A DNA stretch of 64,000 bases from Pelagibacter sp047722505 (lineage in GTDB: Bacteria > Pseudomonadota > Alphaproteobacteria > Pelagibacterales > Pelagibacteraceae): NCBI RefSeq assembly GCF_047722505.1, contig NZ_CP159814.1:930001-994000 (forward strand). Direction: 5' to 3'. The position numbers were made by a program, and so were the translations under genes. Below are positions 43,160 through 51,462 of this stretch, piece after piece (positions within the stretch are counted from its first letter, which is position 1; every line of letters starts with the position of its first letter). The notes below the pieces were generated by a model. That model saw only the letters and a list, made by a program, of their open reading frames with translations. It made no database searches and was not told the DNA's origin.

Positions 43160-43259
43160 AAAGCGCACATAACTCGTCGTTACTTAAGGTTTAAACGGTA
43201 CTAAAGAATACGAAAGTGGGATCAGTCGTCTTTAAATTTAACTATTTAAGGAGGTTTGA
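43160..43259 (+). promoter_or_regulatory. Possible structured 5' leader of the LLM operon with strong RBS
   Basis: The ~100 bases before the monooxygenase start are less AT-rich than other intergenic DNA. They contain GCGCAC, two copies of a CGTC(G) motif (ACTCGTCG and CAGTCGTC) and a short TAAC-TCGTC-GTTA hairpin. A near-perfect Shine-Dalgarno AAGGAGGT sits five bases before the ATG. I match it to no riboswitch class I know. It may be a regulatory leader; only the RBS is well supported. The rest of the 43091-43259 gap shows nothing distinct. Confidence 0.35.
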
Positions 43260-44426
43260 ATGAAATTTGGATATTTTTGTAACACTACAAATTGGAATCA
43301 TAAACCATACAATCAACTATTAAATGAAACCCAAGAAATCACTACTTATTGTGATGAAAACAATTGGGACTCTATTTGGTATACAGAACACCACTTCAAT
43401 CACGAAGGTATGGAATCTTGTACAAATCCATTAATGATGGGAGTTGATGCTGCCGCTAGAACAAAACAAATTAGAATAGGTCAAGCCTGTAATGTAATTA
43501 CTTTTCATAACCCCATACGTCTTGCAGAAGACATAGCTTTATTGGATCAGCTATCAGGTGGGAGAGTTGACGTTGGTATTGGAAGAGGAATATATGGCAG
43601 AGAAGCTATCAACATGAACAAAGAGGCTGACTTAAAAGATCAAGCTAAAAATTTTAGATTATTTGATGAAACTTTAACAGTGATGAAAAAAGCATGGACT
43701 GAAGAATTTTTTAGTCATCAAGGTGAGTTTTATACCTACCCTACTCCTGGTTTTACTTGGCAACATGATATGAGTCCACCTAGTGATAAATTTTTAGATA
43801 CCAAAACAAGTGAAATAAAAAAAATTAGCGTTGTTCCAAAACCAATGCAACAACCACACCCTCCTATTTGGCAAGTAGTTGATGGAGCGAGATCGATTGA
43901 ATGGGCAGCACAAAATGGATTAAACACTATAATGTGGATACCTACTGTTAAAGCTTTAAAGAAAAGATTTGAGATTTATAGAGATGCAAAATCTAAAGCA
44001 GAAAATAGAGATGTACCATTAGGAGAGGGTGTATCTTTAGTTAGAGATATGTTTGTAGCAGAAACCATGGAAGAAGCAGAAAAAATGGCTGGTGAACATA
44101 TTATTAATTATATGAAATGGGTTTGTCATTGGAGAGGATTGGGAAATCATATGAATCCAGATGAGGAGTTACCAGAAACAAAACATAAATTAGATTTACT
44201 TAATTATGATTTTTTACATAAAAGAAATTTATTATTTGGAACACCTGAATATGTGGTTAATAAAATAAATGAATTAAAATCTGAATTAAATTTACAAAAC
44301 TTGCAAGTATGGTCTAACTTTCCTGGTATAGAGCATGATGCTTGCATGAGAAGTATAAAACTGTTTAATGATGAAGTAATACCAAAAATTAATTTAGATA
44401 ATTCAAATATAGAAAAGGCTAGCTAA
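43260..44426 (+). CDS. Luciferase-like (LLM class) flavin-dependent monooxygenase
   Basis: 388-residue LLM-family monooxygenase using reduced FMN. The N-terminal MKFGYFCNTTNW, WYTEHHFNHEGMESCTNPLMMGVDAAARTKQIRIG and NPIRLAEDIALLDQLSGGRVDVGIGRG blocks are typical, as is NGLNTIMWIPTVKALKKRF with PPIWQVVDGARSIEWAAQ. It is the first gene of a rightward operon with PF06684, hydrolase, ALDH and permease genes. Enzymes of this class hydroxylate or cleave C-S, C-N and ring bonds; no flavin reductase is present locally. The substrate is unknown. Its stop overlaps the next start by one base. Confidence 0.9.
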   Translation: MKFGYFCNTTNWNHKPYNQLLNETQEITTYCDENNWDSIWYTEHHFNHEGMESCTNPLMMGVDAAARTKQIRIGQACNVITFHNPIRLAEDIALLDQLSGGRVDVGIGRGIYGREAINMNKEADLKDQAKNFRLFDETLTVMKKAWTEEFFSHQGEFYTYPTPGFTWQHDMSPPSDKFLDTKTSEIKKISVVPKPMQQPHPPIWQVVDGARSIEWAAQNGLNTIMWIPTVKALKKRFEIYRDAKSKAENRDVPLGEGVSLVRDMFVAETMEEAEKMAGEHIINYMKWVCHWRGLGNHMNPDEELPETKHKLDLLNYDFLHKRNLLFGTPEYVVNKINELKSELNLQNLQVWSNFPGIEHDACMRSIKLFNDEVIPKINLDNSNIEKAS

Positions 44427-45013
44427 TGAAACTTGAATTAAGAAAACTTGCAAAATTTGTTGATAAAACTTTTATTGAAGGTGGTAAAGAAGCTAAAGAA
44501 CCTGTTTTACTAGTTTCAGTTGCTGCTGTATTTAAAAATCCATGGCATGGAAAAGGTTTTGTTGAAGACTTAAAACCAATCATTTTAGATTTAGCTCCCA
44601 AATTAGGTACTATTCTAGTCTCTGAACTAATAAAAGAAATGGGCTCTCCTGAAAAAATTTTAGCTTATGGTAAGGCTGGAACTGTCGGACTTAATGGTGA
44701 AATTGAACATGCATCTGCATTTATCCACACTTTAAGGTTTGGTAATAAATTTAGAGATGCTGTTGGTGGAACATCTTATTTAAGTTTCACGAACACAAGA
44801 AGTCCCGCTGGTTCTAAAATGTCAATTCCGATGATGCATAAAACAGATTCTGGCCTAAGGCCTTATTATCTTACACATGAATTTACTATACACGATGCCC
44901 CTTTTGATGATGAAATAGTAATAGCAATAGGTGGCGCATCAAGTGGTAGAGCTCATGCTAGAACTGGCGATAGATATCAAGATATGAAGGAAATGGGACT
45001 GGATCCTAAATAA
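44426..45013 (+). CDS. PF06684 'amino acid synthesis' family protein
   Basis: 195-residue member of the PF06684 (DUF1185) family, known by LLVSVAAVFKNPWHGKGFVEDLKPIILDLAPKLG, the central AYGKAGTVGLNGEIEHASAFIHTLRFGNKFRDAVGGTSYL and the C-terminal DDEIVIAIGGASSGRAHARTGDRYQD. The family name comes from an early annotation, and a reaction is not established to my knowledge. Coupling to a luciferase-like monooxygenase and an aldehyde dehydrogenase suggests a step in breakdown of a small nitrogen compound (inference). It starts within the LLM stop codon. Confidence 0.85.
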   Translation: MKLELRKLAKFVDKTFIEGGKEAKEPVLLVSVAAVFKNPWHGKGFVEDLKPIILDLAPKLGTILVSELIKEMGSPEKILAYGKAGTVGLNGEIEHASAFIHTLRFGNKFRDAVGGTSYLSFTNTRSPAGSKMSIPMMHKTDSGLRPYYLTHEFTIHDAPFDDEIVIAIGGASSGRAHARTGDRYQDMKEMGLDPK

Positions 45014-45017
45014 ATTA

Positions 45018-45800
45018 ATGCCTCACAATTTTGATCCTAATCAAAATTATTATTCATTCATTGATAATAAAACTGAGCCATTAGTCTTCGTTCATGGTGT
45101 TGGTCTAGATCAAAAAATGTGGGACTCTCAAGTTAACTCCTTAAGTGATCATTCAATAATTACCTATGATTTATTAGGGCACGGAAAAACTCCTTACAAT
45201 AAAGAAGAGATCACATTAAATGATTTTTCAGACCAACTAGACTATTTATTAAAATTTTTAAAAATTGATAAAATTAATCTTGTAGGTTTCTCTTTAGGAT
45301 CATTAATTGCATTAGATTTTGCATCAAAATTTCAAGATAAATTAAAAAGCCTTACATTAATAGGAGCAACATATAAAAGAACTGAAGAACAAAGAGCTTT
45401 AGTCATAGAAAGATTTGAACAGGCTAAACTGAACAAACCTATTTCAAAGCAGGCACTAAAAAGATGGTTCACAGATAAATATTTAGATAACCATCCAGAA
45501 ATTTATGATCAATTTATTGAAATTTTAAAAAAAGATGATGACGATCATCTAAACTTTTTAAAAGCTTACAAGCTATTTGCAAATCACCAAGATGATATTG
45601 GTATGATTAAAAATATAAAAACTAAAACTCTTATCATGACAGGGTCAGATGATTTAGGTTCCACAGTTCAAATGTCAAAATCCTTATCTGATGATTTAAC
45701 AAATTCAATTTTTATTGAGATAAAAAATGGAAAACATCTTTGTAGTATAGAGTGCGCAGATGATGTTAATATAAATCTTAAAAATTTTATTAATAATTAA
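45018..45800 (+). CDS. Alpha/beta hydrolase
   Basis: 260-residue alpha/beta hydrolase. The oxyanion segment is VFVHGVGLDQKMWDSQV, the nucleophile is Ser92 in VGFSLGSLIAL, the acid is probably Asp ~212 (IMTGSDDLGST) and the His ~241 (NGKHLCSIE). This is the 3-oxoadipate enol-lactonase/epoxide-hydrolase-like branch, acting on esters, amides or C-C bonds. It lies 4 bases after the PF06684 gene and ends the base before the aldehyde dehydrogenase start, consistent with a shared pathway. Confidence 0.89.
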   Translation: MPHNFDPNQNYYSFIDNKTEPLVFVHGVGLDQKMWDSQVNSLSDHSIITYDLLGHGKTPYNKEEITLNDFSDQLDYLLKFLKIDKINLVGFSLGSLIALDFASKFQDKLKSLTLIGATYKRTEEQRALVIERFEQAKLNKPISKQALKRWFTDKYLDNHPEIYDQFIEILKKDDDDHLNFLKAYKLFANHQDDIGMIKNIKTKTLIMTGSDDLGSTVQMSKSLSDDLTNSIFIEIKNGKHLCSIECADDVNINLKNFINN

Positions 45801-47282
45801 ATGACAAAAATTCAAAAATTTAAAATGTACATAGACGGTCAATGGGTTGAGTCTGAGTCTGGTAAAACTATTGAAACTTTAAACCCAGAGAATAATGAAG
45901 TTTGGGCAACTGTACCTGAAGCAGATGCAAAAGATGTAGATAAAGCAGTTAAGGCTGCACAAAAAGCTTTTGATAACTCCTGGTCTAATTTACATTCAAG
46001 AGATAGAGCTAAATATTTAAGGTCTTTAGGAAGCTTACTGAGAGAGAATGCTGAACATCTTGGAACCATAGAAACTATTGATACAGGAAAAATTTTTAGA
46101 GAAACTAAAACACAAGCTAATTATATTGCTGAATACTATGATTACTTTGCAGGTCTTGCTGATAAAGTTGAAGGAACAGTCGTACCAATTGACAAACCAG
46201 ACATGCAAGTAACAACTACTCGAATACCTATTGGCGTGGTTGCTGCAATCATTCCATGGAACTCCCAAATGTTATTAACAGCTGTTAAACTTGCCCCCGC
46301 ATTAGCCATGGGAAATACCGTTGTAATAAAAGCATCCGAACTTGCGCCTGTAACTTTGCTGGAATTTGCAAAATTAGTTGAAAAATCAGGAATACCAAAA
46401 GGAGTAGTTAATATAATCACTGGTTTAGGTGAACCTTGTGGTAAAGCTCTAACTACACATGACCTTGTGGAGAGAATTGCATTCACAGGTGGTCCAGAAA
46501 CTGCCAAACATATTGTAAAAAATTCAGCTGAAAATTTATCACAAGTAAGCCTAGAGCTAGGTGGAAAAAGTCCTGTTGTAGTATTTAATGATGCTGAACA
46601 AGAGAATGCACTTAACGGAATTACTGCTGGCATCTTTGGTGCAAGTGGTCAAAGCTGTATTGCTGGATCAAGACTTTATATTCAATCAAAAATTTATGAT
46701 GAATTTTTAGATAAGTTAGTCACAAAAGCTGAAAAAATAAAACTAGGCGCCCCGATGGATAAAGATACTCAAATGGGTCCTTTAAATAGTTTCAAACAAT
46801 TAGAAAATATTGAAAGAAATATTAAAGCTACCATTGAACAGGGTGGAAAAATTAGATGTGGAGGAAAAAGGTCAAATGTATCTAATAAAGGCTATTATTT
46901 TCCAGCTACAATAATTGAATGTAAAAATCATAACCTACCTACTGCTGAAAATGAATTATTTGGTCCAGTATTATCTGTTATGAAGTTTGATACAGAGGAA
47001 GAGGCTATTAAATTAATGAATGATAATAAATATGGATTATCTTCTGGGGTTTATTCATCAAACCTTGGGAGAAGTATGAGAGTTTCAAAGGCAGTGAGAG
47101 CTGGAATAGTATTCGTAAATACATATAGATTAATTTCACCCATGGCTCCTTTTGGAGGAATTAAAGATAGTGGCTACGGTAAAGAAGCTGGAATTGAATC
47201 TATCAAAGAATATACAAGAATAAAGACAACATGGTATAATTCTTCGGAAAAGCCGATGACAGATCCATTCACAATGGGTTAA
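45801..47282 (+). CDS. Aldehyde dehydrogenase family protein
   Basis: 493-residue NAD(P)-dependent aldehyde dehydrogenase. The N-terminal YIDGQWVESESGKTIETLNPENNEV and PWNSQMLLTAVKLAPALAMGNTVVIKASE bind cofactor, the glutamate is in LELGGKSP, and the nucleophile is Cys286 in GQSCIAGSR. PFGGIKDSGYGKEAGIES closes it. It resembles betaine/semialdehyde dehydrogenases. In this operon it probably oxidises an aldehyde released after the monooxygenase and hydrolase steps (inference). It starts the base after the hydrolase stop. Confidence 0.94.
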   Translation: MTKIQKFKMYIDGQWVESESGKTIETLNPENNEVWATVPEADAKDVDKAVKAAQKAFDNSWSNLHSRDRAKYLRSLGSLLRENAEHLGTIETIDTGKIFRETKTQANYIAEYYDYFAGLADKVEGTVVPIDKPDMQVTTTRIPIGVVAAIIPWNSQMLLTAVKLAPALAMGNTVVIKASELAPVTLLEFAKLVEKSGIPKGVVNIITGLGEPCGKALTTHDLVERIAFTGGPETAKHIVKNSAENLSQVSLELGGKSPVVVFNDAEQENALNGITAGIFGASGQSCIAGSRLYIQSKIYDEFLDKLVTKAEKIKLGAPMDKDTQMGPLNSFKQLENIERNIKATIEQGGKIRCGGKRSNVSNKGYYFPATIIECKNHNLPTAENELFGPVLSVMKFDTEEEAIKLMNDNKYGLSSGVYSSNLGRSMRVSKAVRAGIVFVNTYRLISPMAPFGGIKDSGYGKEAGIESIKEYTRIKTTWYNSSEKPMTDPFTMG

Positions 47283-47286
47283 TTTT

Positions 47287-48144
47287 TTGACTATACGACA
47301 TTATTTTTTAGTTTTATTTATTATGTTTATTTTTGGAAGTTCATATCCAGTAAACAAGCTTGCTTTAAATACATCCTTACCACCCATGTTAGCAGGATCC
47401 TTAAGAATGTTTATACTTTTTATTTTTCTCATTCCATTTTGTAAATTTAAAATACCAGATAAAAAATATTTTTTTCCTTTAATAGGTTTTTCATTAACTA
47501 TGGGCTTTGGAGTTATATTTTTTTTAAATTTATCATTAGGCAAAGCAACTTTAGTTGCTCCTATTATTATTGGAGCTCAACTAGCAATACCCTTTGCTAT
47601 TCTTGTAAGCTCAATTTTTCTTGGTGAAAAAGTTAGTACAAAACAGTGGATACTAATATTTATTTCTTTTTTTGGAATTTTTATAATTGGTTATGATCCA
47701 AATTTAAAAGGAGAAATTTATGCACTTTTTTTATGTGGTATTTCTGCTTTTTTTTACGGGATTGCAAATGTGTTATCAAGGTACATCAAAGAAGTTGATG
47801 TAAAATTTTCAAATATGATTATGGGACTTACAGGATTTATTACTATCTTAATATTTTCAATTTTTACTGAAGGAAATACAATTAATCATTTAAAAGATAT
47901 TGATATCAACACCTGGCTTCTTTTGCTTCATAACGGGGTAACTGTTTCAGTTATTGCTCATACTTCTTTGTTTTACCTCTATAAATTTTATTCAGTTAAT
48001 AAAGTTATGCCCTTCTATTCTCTATTTCCAATATTTGGTTTAATTTTAACTTTCTTGTTTTTTGGAGAAATTCCAACAATACTAAGTACTATTGGTGGGA
48101 CTATTGTAATTATCTCTGTCTATCAGCTCCAAAAAATAAGATAA
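47287..48144 (+). CDS. EamA/DMT family transporter
   Basis: 285-residue ten-helix permease with two EamA repeats (FGSSYPVNKLALNTSLPPMLAGSLRMF; ISAFFYGIANVLSRYIKEVD; and a closing LTFLFFGEIPTILSTIGG). The start is TTG, four bases after the ALDH stop. It is the last gene of the LLM operon and could export an intermediate or import the substrate. A 75-base gap separates it from the binding-protein gene. Confidence 0.86.
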   Translation: MTIRHYFLVLFIMFIFGSSYPVNKLALNTSLPPMLAGSLRMFILFIFLIPFCKFKIPDKKYFFPLIGFSLTMGFGVIFFLNLSLGKATLVAPIIIGAQLAIPFAILVSSIFLGEKVSTKQWILIFISFFGIFIIGYDPNLKGEIYALFLCGISAFFYGIANVLSRYIKEVDVKFSNMIMGLTGFITILIFSIFTEGNTINHLKDIDINTWLLLLHNGVTVSVIAHTSLFYLYKFYSVNKVMPFYSLFPIFGLILTFLFFGEIPTILSTIGGTIVIISVYQLQKIR

Positions 48145-48193
48145 ATCATTTATTGAAAATTGTTTCAAATAAGCTTTAATTTGATTTTTATAA

Positions 48194-48205
48194 ATTGTTA
48201 ACAAT
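48194..48205. promoter_or_regulatory. Perfect 12-bp palindrome before the binding-protein gene
   Basis: ATTGTTAACAAT is a perfect palindrome six bases before an AGAGGA Shine-Dalgarno and 15 bases before the ATG at 48220. A regulator site is possible, but short AT-rich palindromes are common. Promoter elements in the 48145-48219 gap are not convincing. Confidence 0.2.
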
Positions 48206-48219
48206 CAAAGAGGAAAATA

Positions 48220-49404
48220 ATGAAAAAACTATTTATTGCTGCATTTATATTCGTTTCTACTTTTACAACGAATACATTCGCAGAAGTTAAAATGGGAATC
48301 ATATTAGGATTTACTGGTCCTATTGAGTCTCTTACACCAGCTATGGCTGCATCTGCAGAGCTTGCATTTAAAGAAGCTTCTGATTCAGGTTCGCTATTAA
48401 GTGGAGAGACTATTTCAGTAGTAAGAGCAGATTCAACTTGTGTTGATTCAGCAGCAGCAACGGCAGCAGCAGAAGGTGTTATTGCACAAGGTGTTGCAGC
48501 AATTATGGGTGCTGACTGTTCAGGTGTAACTGGTGCTATCGCATCTAATGTTGCTGTACCAAATGGTGTAGTAATGATTTCACCATCAGCCACTTCACCA
48601 GGACTTACAGCTTTAGATGATAAAGGGTTTTTTTTTAGAACAGCACCATCTGATGCTAGAGGTGGTCAGATTTTAGCTGATATTACTAAAGACAGAAGAA
48701 TCAAAAGTGTAGCAATTACTTACACTAACAATGACTATGGAAAAGGTTTGGCTGATGTTTATGCAGCAGCAGTAAAAGCTCATGGTATTAAAGTAACAAT
48801 TGTATCTGCTCATGAAGATGGAAAAGCTGATTACTCATCTGAAGTGGCAACTTTAGCTTCAGCAGGTGGTGATGCAGTAGCAGTAATTGGTTACCTAGAC
48901 CAAGGTGGAAAAGGAATCATTCAAGGTTCTTTAGACTCTGGTGCTTTTGATAAATTTATTTTATCTGATGGTATGATCGGTGACTCGTTAACTGATGCTT
49001 TTGGAAAAGATTTAAATAAATCTTTTGGTTCAATTCCTGGTTCAATGAATAAAAAAACAGCAGGTACTTTTGCGTCGGTTGCTAAAGTAGCGGGTATCGA
49101 CTCGTCTGGACCTTACACAGGTGAATCTTATGATGCAGCAGCTTTAATCGTTCTTGCGATGCAAGCAGGTGGATCAGCTGATAGAGCCTCTATTGCTAAT
49201 AATGTAATGGATGTTGCTAACGCTCCTGGAACTAAGATTTATCCAGGTGAACTTAAAAAAGGTTTAGACTTACTAGCACAAGGTAAAAAGGTTGACTACG
49301 AAGGTGCAACTGGAGTTACTTTTACTAGCGTTGGTGAGGCTGAAGGTTCTTTTTTAGAAAAAGAAATCAAAGGTGGAAAATTCAAAAATAAAAAACAAAG
49401 ATAA
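48220..49404 (+). CDS. Branched-chain-type amino acid ABC transporter substrate-binding protein
   Basis: 394-residue periplasmic receptor of the Liv/leucine-binding type. A signal peptide (~1-22, ...NTFA) precedes VKMGIILGFTGPIESLTPAMAASAELAF. The NDYGKGLADVYAAAVKAHGIK and SAHEDGKADYSSEVATLASAGGDAVAVIGY blocks form the hinge and second lobe. SD AGAGGA lies seven bases upstream of the ATG. The permease and ATPase genes are on the opposite strand across a bidirectional terminator, so the receptor is transcribed on its own. The ligand is not known; neighbouring LLM genes are only circumstantial. Confidence 0.9.
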   Translation: MKKLFIAAFIFVSTFTTNTFAEVKMGIILGFTGPIESLTPAMAASAELAFKEASDSGSLLSGETISVVRADSTCVDSAAATAAAEGVIAQGVAAIMGADCSGVTGAIASNVAVPNGVVMISPSATSPGLTALDDKGFFFRTAPSDARGGQILADITKDRRIKSVAITYTNNDYGKGLADVYAAAVKAHGIKVTIVSAHEDGKADYSSEVATLASAGGDAVAVIGYLDQGGKGIIQGSLDSGAFDKFILSDGMIGDSLTDAFGKDLNKSFGSIPGSMNKKTAGTFASVAKVAGIDSSGPYTGESYDAAALIVLAMQAGGSADRASIANNVMDVANAPGTKIYPGELKKGLDLLAQGKKVDYEGATGVTFTSVGEAEGSFLEKEIKGGKFKNKKQR

Positions 49405-49420
49405 TTAATATCTTAATTTT

Positions 49421-49458
49421 AAAACCCTCAGCAGTGAAAATTGCTGGGGGTTTTTTTT
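49421..49458 (+). terminator. Intrinsic terminator, bidirectional, between binding protein and TauE genes
   Basis: A 9-bp stem (CCCTCAGCA / TGCTGGGGG with one T-G pair), loop GTGAAAAT, then eight T on the plus strand; AAAA before the stem gives a U-tract on the other strand as well. It ends the binding-protein transcript and also serves the convergent operon. Confidence 0.9.
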
Positions 49459-49460
49459 AT

Positions 49461-50222
49461 CTAAAAATTGCTGATAATCCTAAAAAACCCAAATATCGAG
49501 ATGAATATAAGAAAATAAAAAACAACCTTTCTATAAGTCTCTTCTTTACTTTTAACAAAAAATTTATCTCCAATATAAACACCTATTGGTAAAATAATAA
49601 TCAGTGGAACGGTTCTATAAATAGTTGTGACATCTACAATTCCAGCAAAAAAACTAAGAGTAAAAGCATAAATATCTGTTAAGAAAAATAGTGCTGCTAA
49701 TGAACCTCTGATTATCGCAGGTTGAATGCTTGTAACCAATAAGAATAGTGCAACTGGCATTCCTCCTAAAGTAGTTAATCCATTTAATGTTCCAGAAATT
49801 ATTCCTGTAAAGAGTTTTCCATAATTGTTATTAATCTTTTGATTTATATAGCCTCTCATTAATAAGAATGAAAAAAATATGATTAGTACACAAACAGATA
49901 GATGTGTGACGTCAGGGGTTAAATATTTTAATAGATAAATACCAACAGGAGAGCCAATAATTATTCCAAATAATAGTTTTACAACAAAATTCCAATCTAT
50001 TTTGTTCCATATATATGGAATCATAAAAATACTAATAATGACCTCAAGTATTAGAATAATTGGAACTATTTCTATCGCTGGAAGAATAAAAGAAAAACCT
50101 GAGATGCATGTTGCTGAAAAGCCAAAGCCATTAAATCCTCTTATAATAGATGCAATAAATACGGTAAATATTACAAAATAAATTTCGACTAAGCTGAGTT
50201 GAAAATAAGCTAGTAAATCCAT
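49461..50222 (-). CDS. Sulfite exporter TauE/SafE family permease
   Basis: 253-residue TauE/SafE membrane protein with about eight helices. The FIASIIRGFNGFGFSATCISGF and GIISGTLNGLTTLGGMPVALFLLV repeats are the family signature. Members export organosulfur, sulfite or acetate-type anions. It is the last gene of the leftward operon that begins with the ProC-like gene, one base after the MFS stop. The substrate is not deducible. Confidence 0.87.
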   Translation of the reverse strand: MDLLAYFQLSLVEIYFVIFTVFIASIIRGFNGFGFSATCISGFSFILPAIEIVPIILILEVIISIFMIPYIWNKIDWNFVVKLLFGIIIGSPVGIYLLKYLTPDVTHLSVCVLIIFFSFLLMRGYINQKINNNYGKLFTGIISGTLNGLTTLGGMPVALFLLVTSIQPAIIRGSLAALFFLTDIYAFTLSFFAGIVDVTTIYRTVPLIIILPIGVYIGDKFFVKSKEETYRKVVFYFLIFISIFGFFRIISNF

Positions 50223-50223
50223 C

Positions 50224-51387
50224 TTACTTTCTTTCTTTTAAATCAGCTCTTAATGTTGACAAAATAATTAAAACTAAAAATATTATACAAACTAGATTCA
50301 TTGTTTTCCAACTTGTTAAGGTTAAGAAAACTCCTGCAGATAAACTTGCAGTTGCTTGAATTGAATAAACTATTAGATCATTAAATCCTTGTGCCTTAAA
50401 TTTTTCGTTTTCCCTATAAGATGAAACTAATAAACTTGTTCCAGATATAAATAAAAAGTTCCAACCAAATCCTAAAAATATTAATGCAATTAAGTAATTA
50501 GTAAAATTTTGATCAAAGAAACTAGTTAAAACTGTTATTAAAAATAAAAAAACACCAGTATACATTATTTTACTATGTCCAAATTTTCTAATCAAATTAC
50601 CTGTAACCAGTGAAGGTAAAAACATTGCTGCAATATGCAGTTGGATTACTAGCCCTGTTTTAGTTAAGCTTATTTTTTCCATTACATGCATGCTTATTGG
50701 TGTGGCTGTCATTAAAAATGCCATTACGGCATAAGCAAAAGCTGAGGCAATTAATGCTTGTAAAAATCTTGGTTGAGAAATTAATTCTAGATAGCTACGT
50801 GAAGTTTTTTTATTAATATTATTTGGTTTGTGCCCATCTTTATAAAACATTAAAAAAATTGTTGATGTAAGGGTTAATGTGGCGAGCACGATATAAGATC
50901 CAGCATATAAATAACCAGAAATAATTTCTTTTGAAAGATTAGCTGCATTAGGCCCTATAAAAGCTGAACCTATTCCAGCTAGTAATATTATTGAAATAGC
51001 TTTTGGCGCCATATCTTTTTTTACAGTTTCAACAGCTGCAAAACGATATTGATGACTAAAAGCTACTCCTGCTCCAAGTAGAAAACATGCAAAATTAAAT
51101 AAAATAAAACTTTCACTAATTATAGAATAAGCAGCAAGTAAAGATGATAATGAACTACCAACAGATGCAAACATAAAACCTGCTCTTCGGCCAATTATGC
51201 TCATAACCTTTGCTGCAAAGATTGCAAAAATTGCTACACCCACAATTGATAAAGCCATCGGAAGAGTTGCTAAAGATTTTACTGGACTAAACTGGGAACC
51301 AATTATTCCACTTAAAAAAACTGTTACCGGTGCTGCTGTAAAAGCAAAAATCTGACTTAAAATTAGTAGCCATAAATTTTTATTCAT
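50224..51387 (-). CDS. Major facilitator superfamily transporter
   Basis: 387-residue twelve-helix MFS protein. AKVMSIIGRRAGFMFAS is the loop 2-3 signature (G-x-x-x-D/G-R-x-G-R type), with VTGNLIRKFGHSKIMYTG in the second half and a long central cytoplasmic loop (FYKDGHKPNNINKKTSRSYLE). Its ATG shares a base with the stop of the small ORF at 51387-51455, so it is probably translationally coupled to it. It lies between the livM and TauE genes. The substrate is unknown. Confidence 0.86.
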   Translation of the reverse strand: MNKNLWLLILSQIFAFTAAPVTVFLSGIIGSQFSPVKSLATLPMALSIVGVAIFAIFAAKVMSIIGRRAGFMFASVGSSLSSLLAAYSIISESFILFNFACFLLGAGVAFSHQYRFAAVETVKKDMAPKAISIILLAGIGSAFIGPNAANLSKEIISGYLYAGSYIVLATLTLTSTIFLMFYKDGHKPNNINKKTSRSYLELISQPRFLQALIASAFAYAVMAFLMTATPISMHVMEKISLTKTGLVIQLHIAAMFLPSLVTGNLIRKFGHSKIMYTGVFLFLITVLTSFFDQNFTNYLIALIFLGFGWNFLFISGTSLLVSSYRENEKFKAQGFNDLIVYSIQATASLSAGVFLTLTSWKTMNLVCIIFLVLIILSTLRADLKERK

Positions 51388-51455
51388 TAAAAAAAATATT
51401 TATCACCGATGTACATAGCCCATGCTACTGCAGCTCCGAGTATAATATATTTCAT
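51387..51455 (-). CDS. Candidate 22-residue single-pass membrane peptide
   Basis: Reads MKYIILGAAVAWAMYIGDKY plus FF on the minus strand, a single hydrophobic span with a charged tail. It lies in the 75-base gap between livM and the MFS gene; its TAA shares an A with the MFS ATG (TAATG), the arrangement of coupled genes. No Shine-Dalgarno is visible. It could be a chance frame, so conservation in related genomes would be needed to accept it. Confidence 0.35.
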   Translation of the reverse strand: MKYIILGAAVAWAMYIGDKYFF

Positions 51456-51462
51456 AATAAAT

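Noticed and set aside
46142..46633. 163-residue minus-strand frame inside the aldehyde dehydrogenase gene
   Set aside because: Antisense to conserved ALDH coding sequence and without any recognisable domain.
48198..48593. 131-residue Ala/Ser/Pro-rich minus-strand frame
   Set aside because: It is the complement of the signal and Ala-rich start of the binding protein; low-complexity composition is explained by that.
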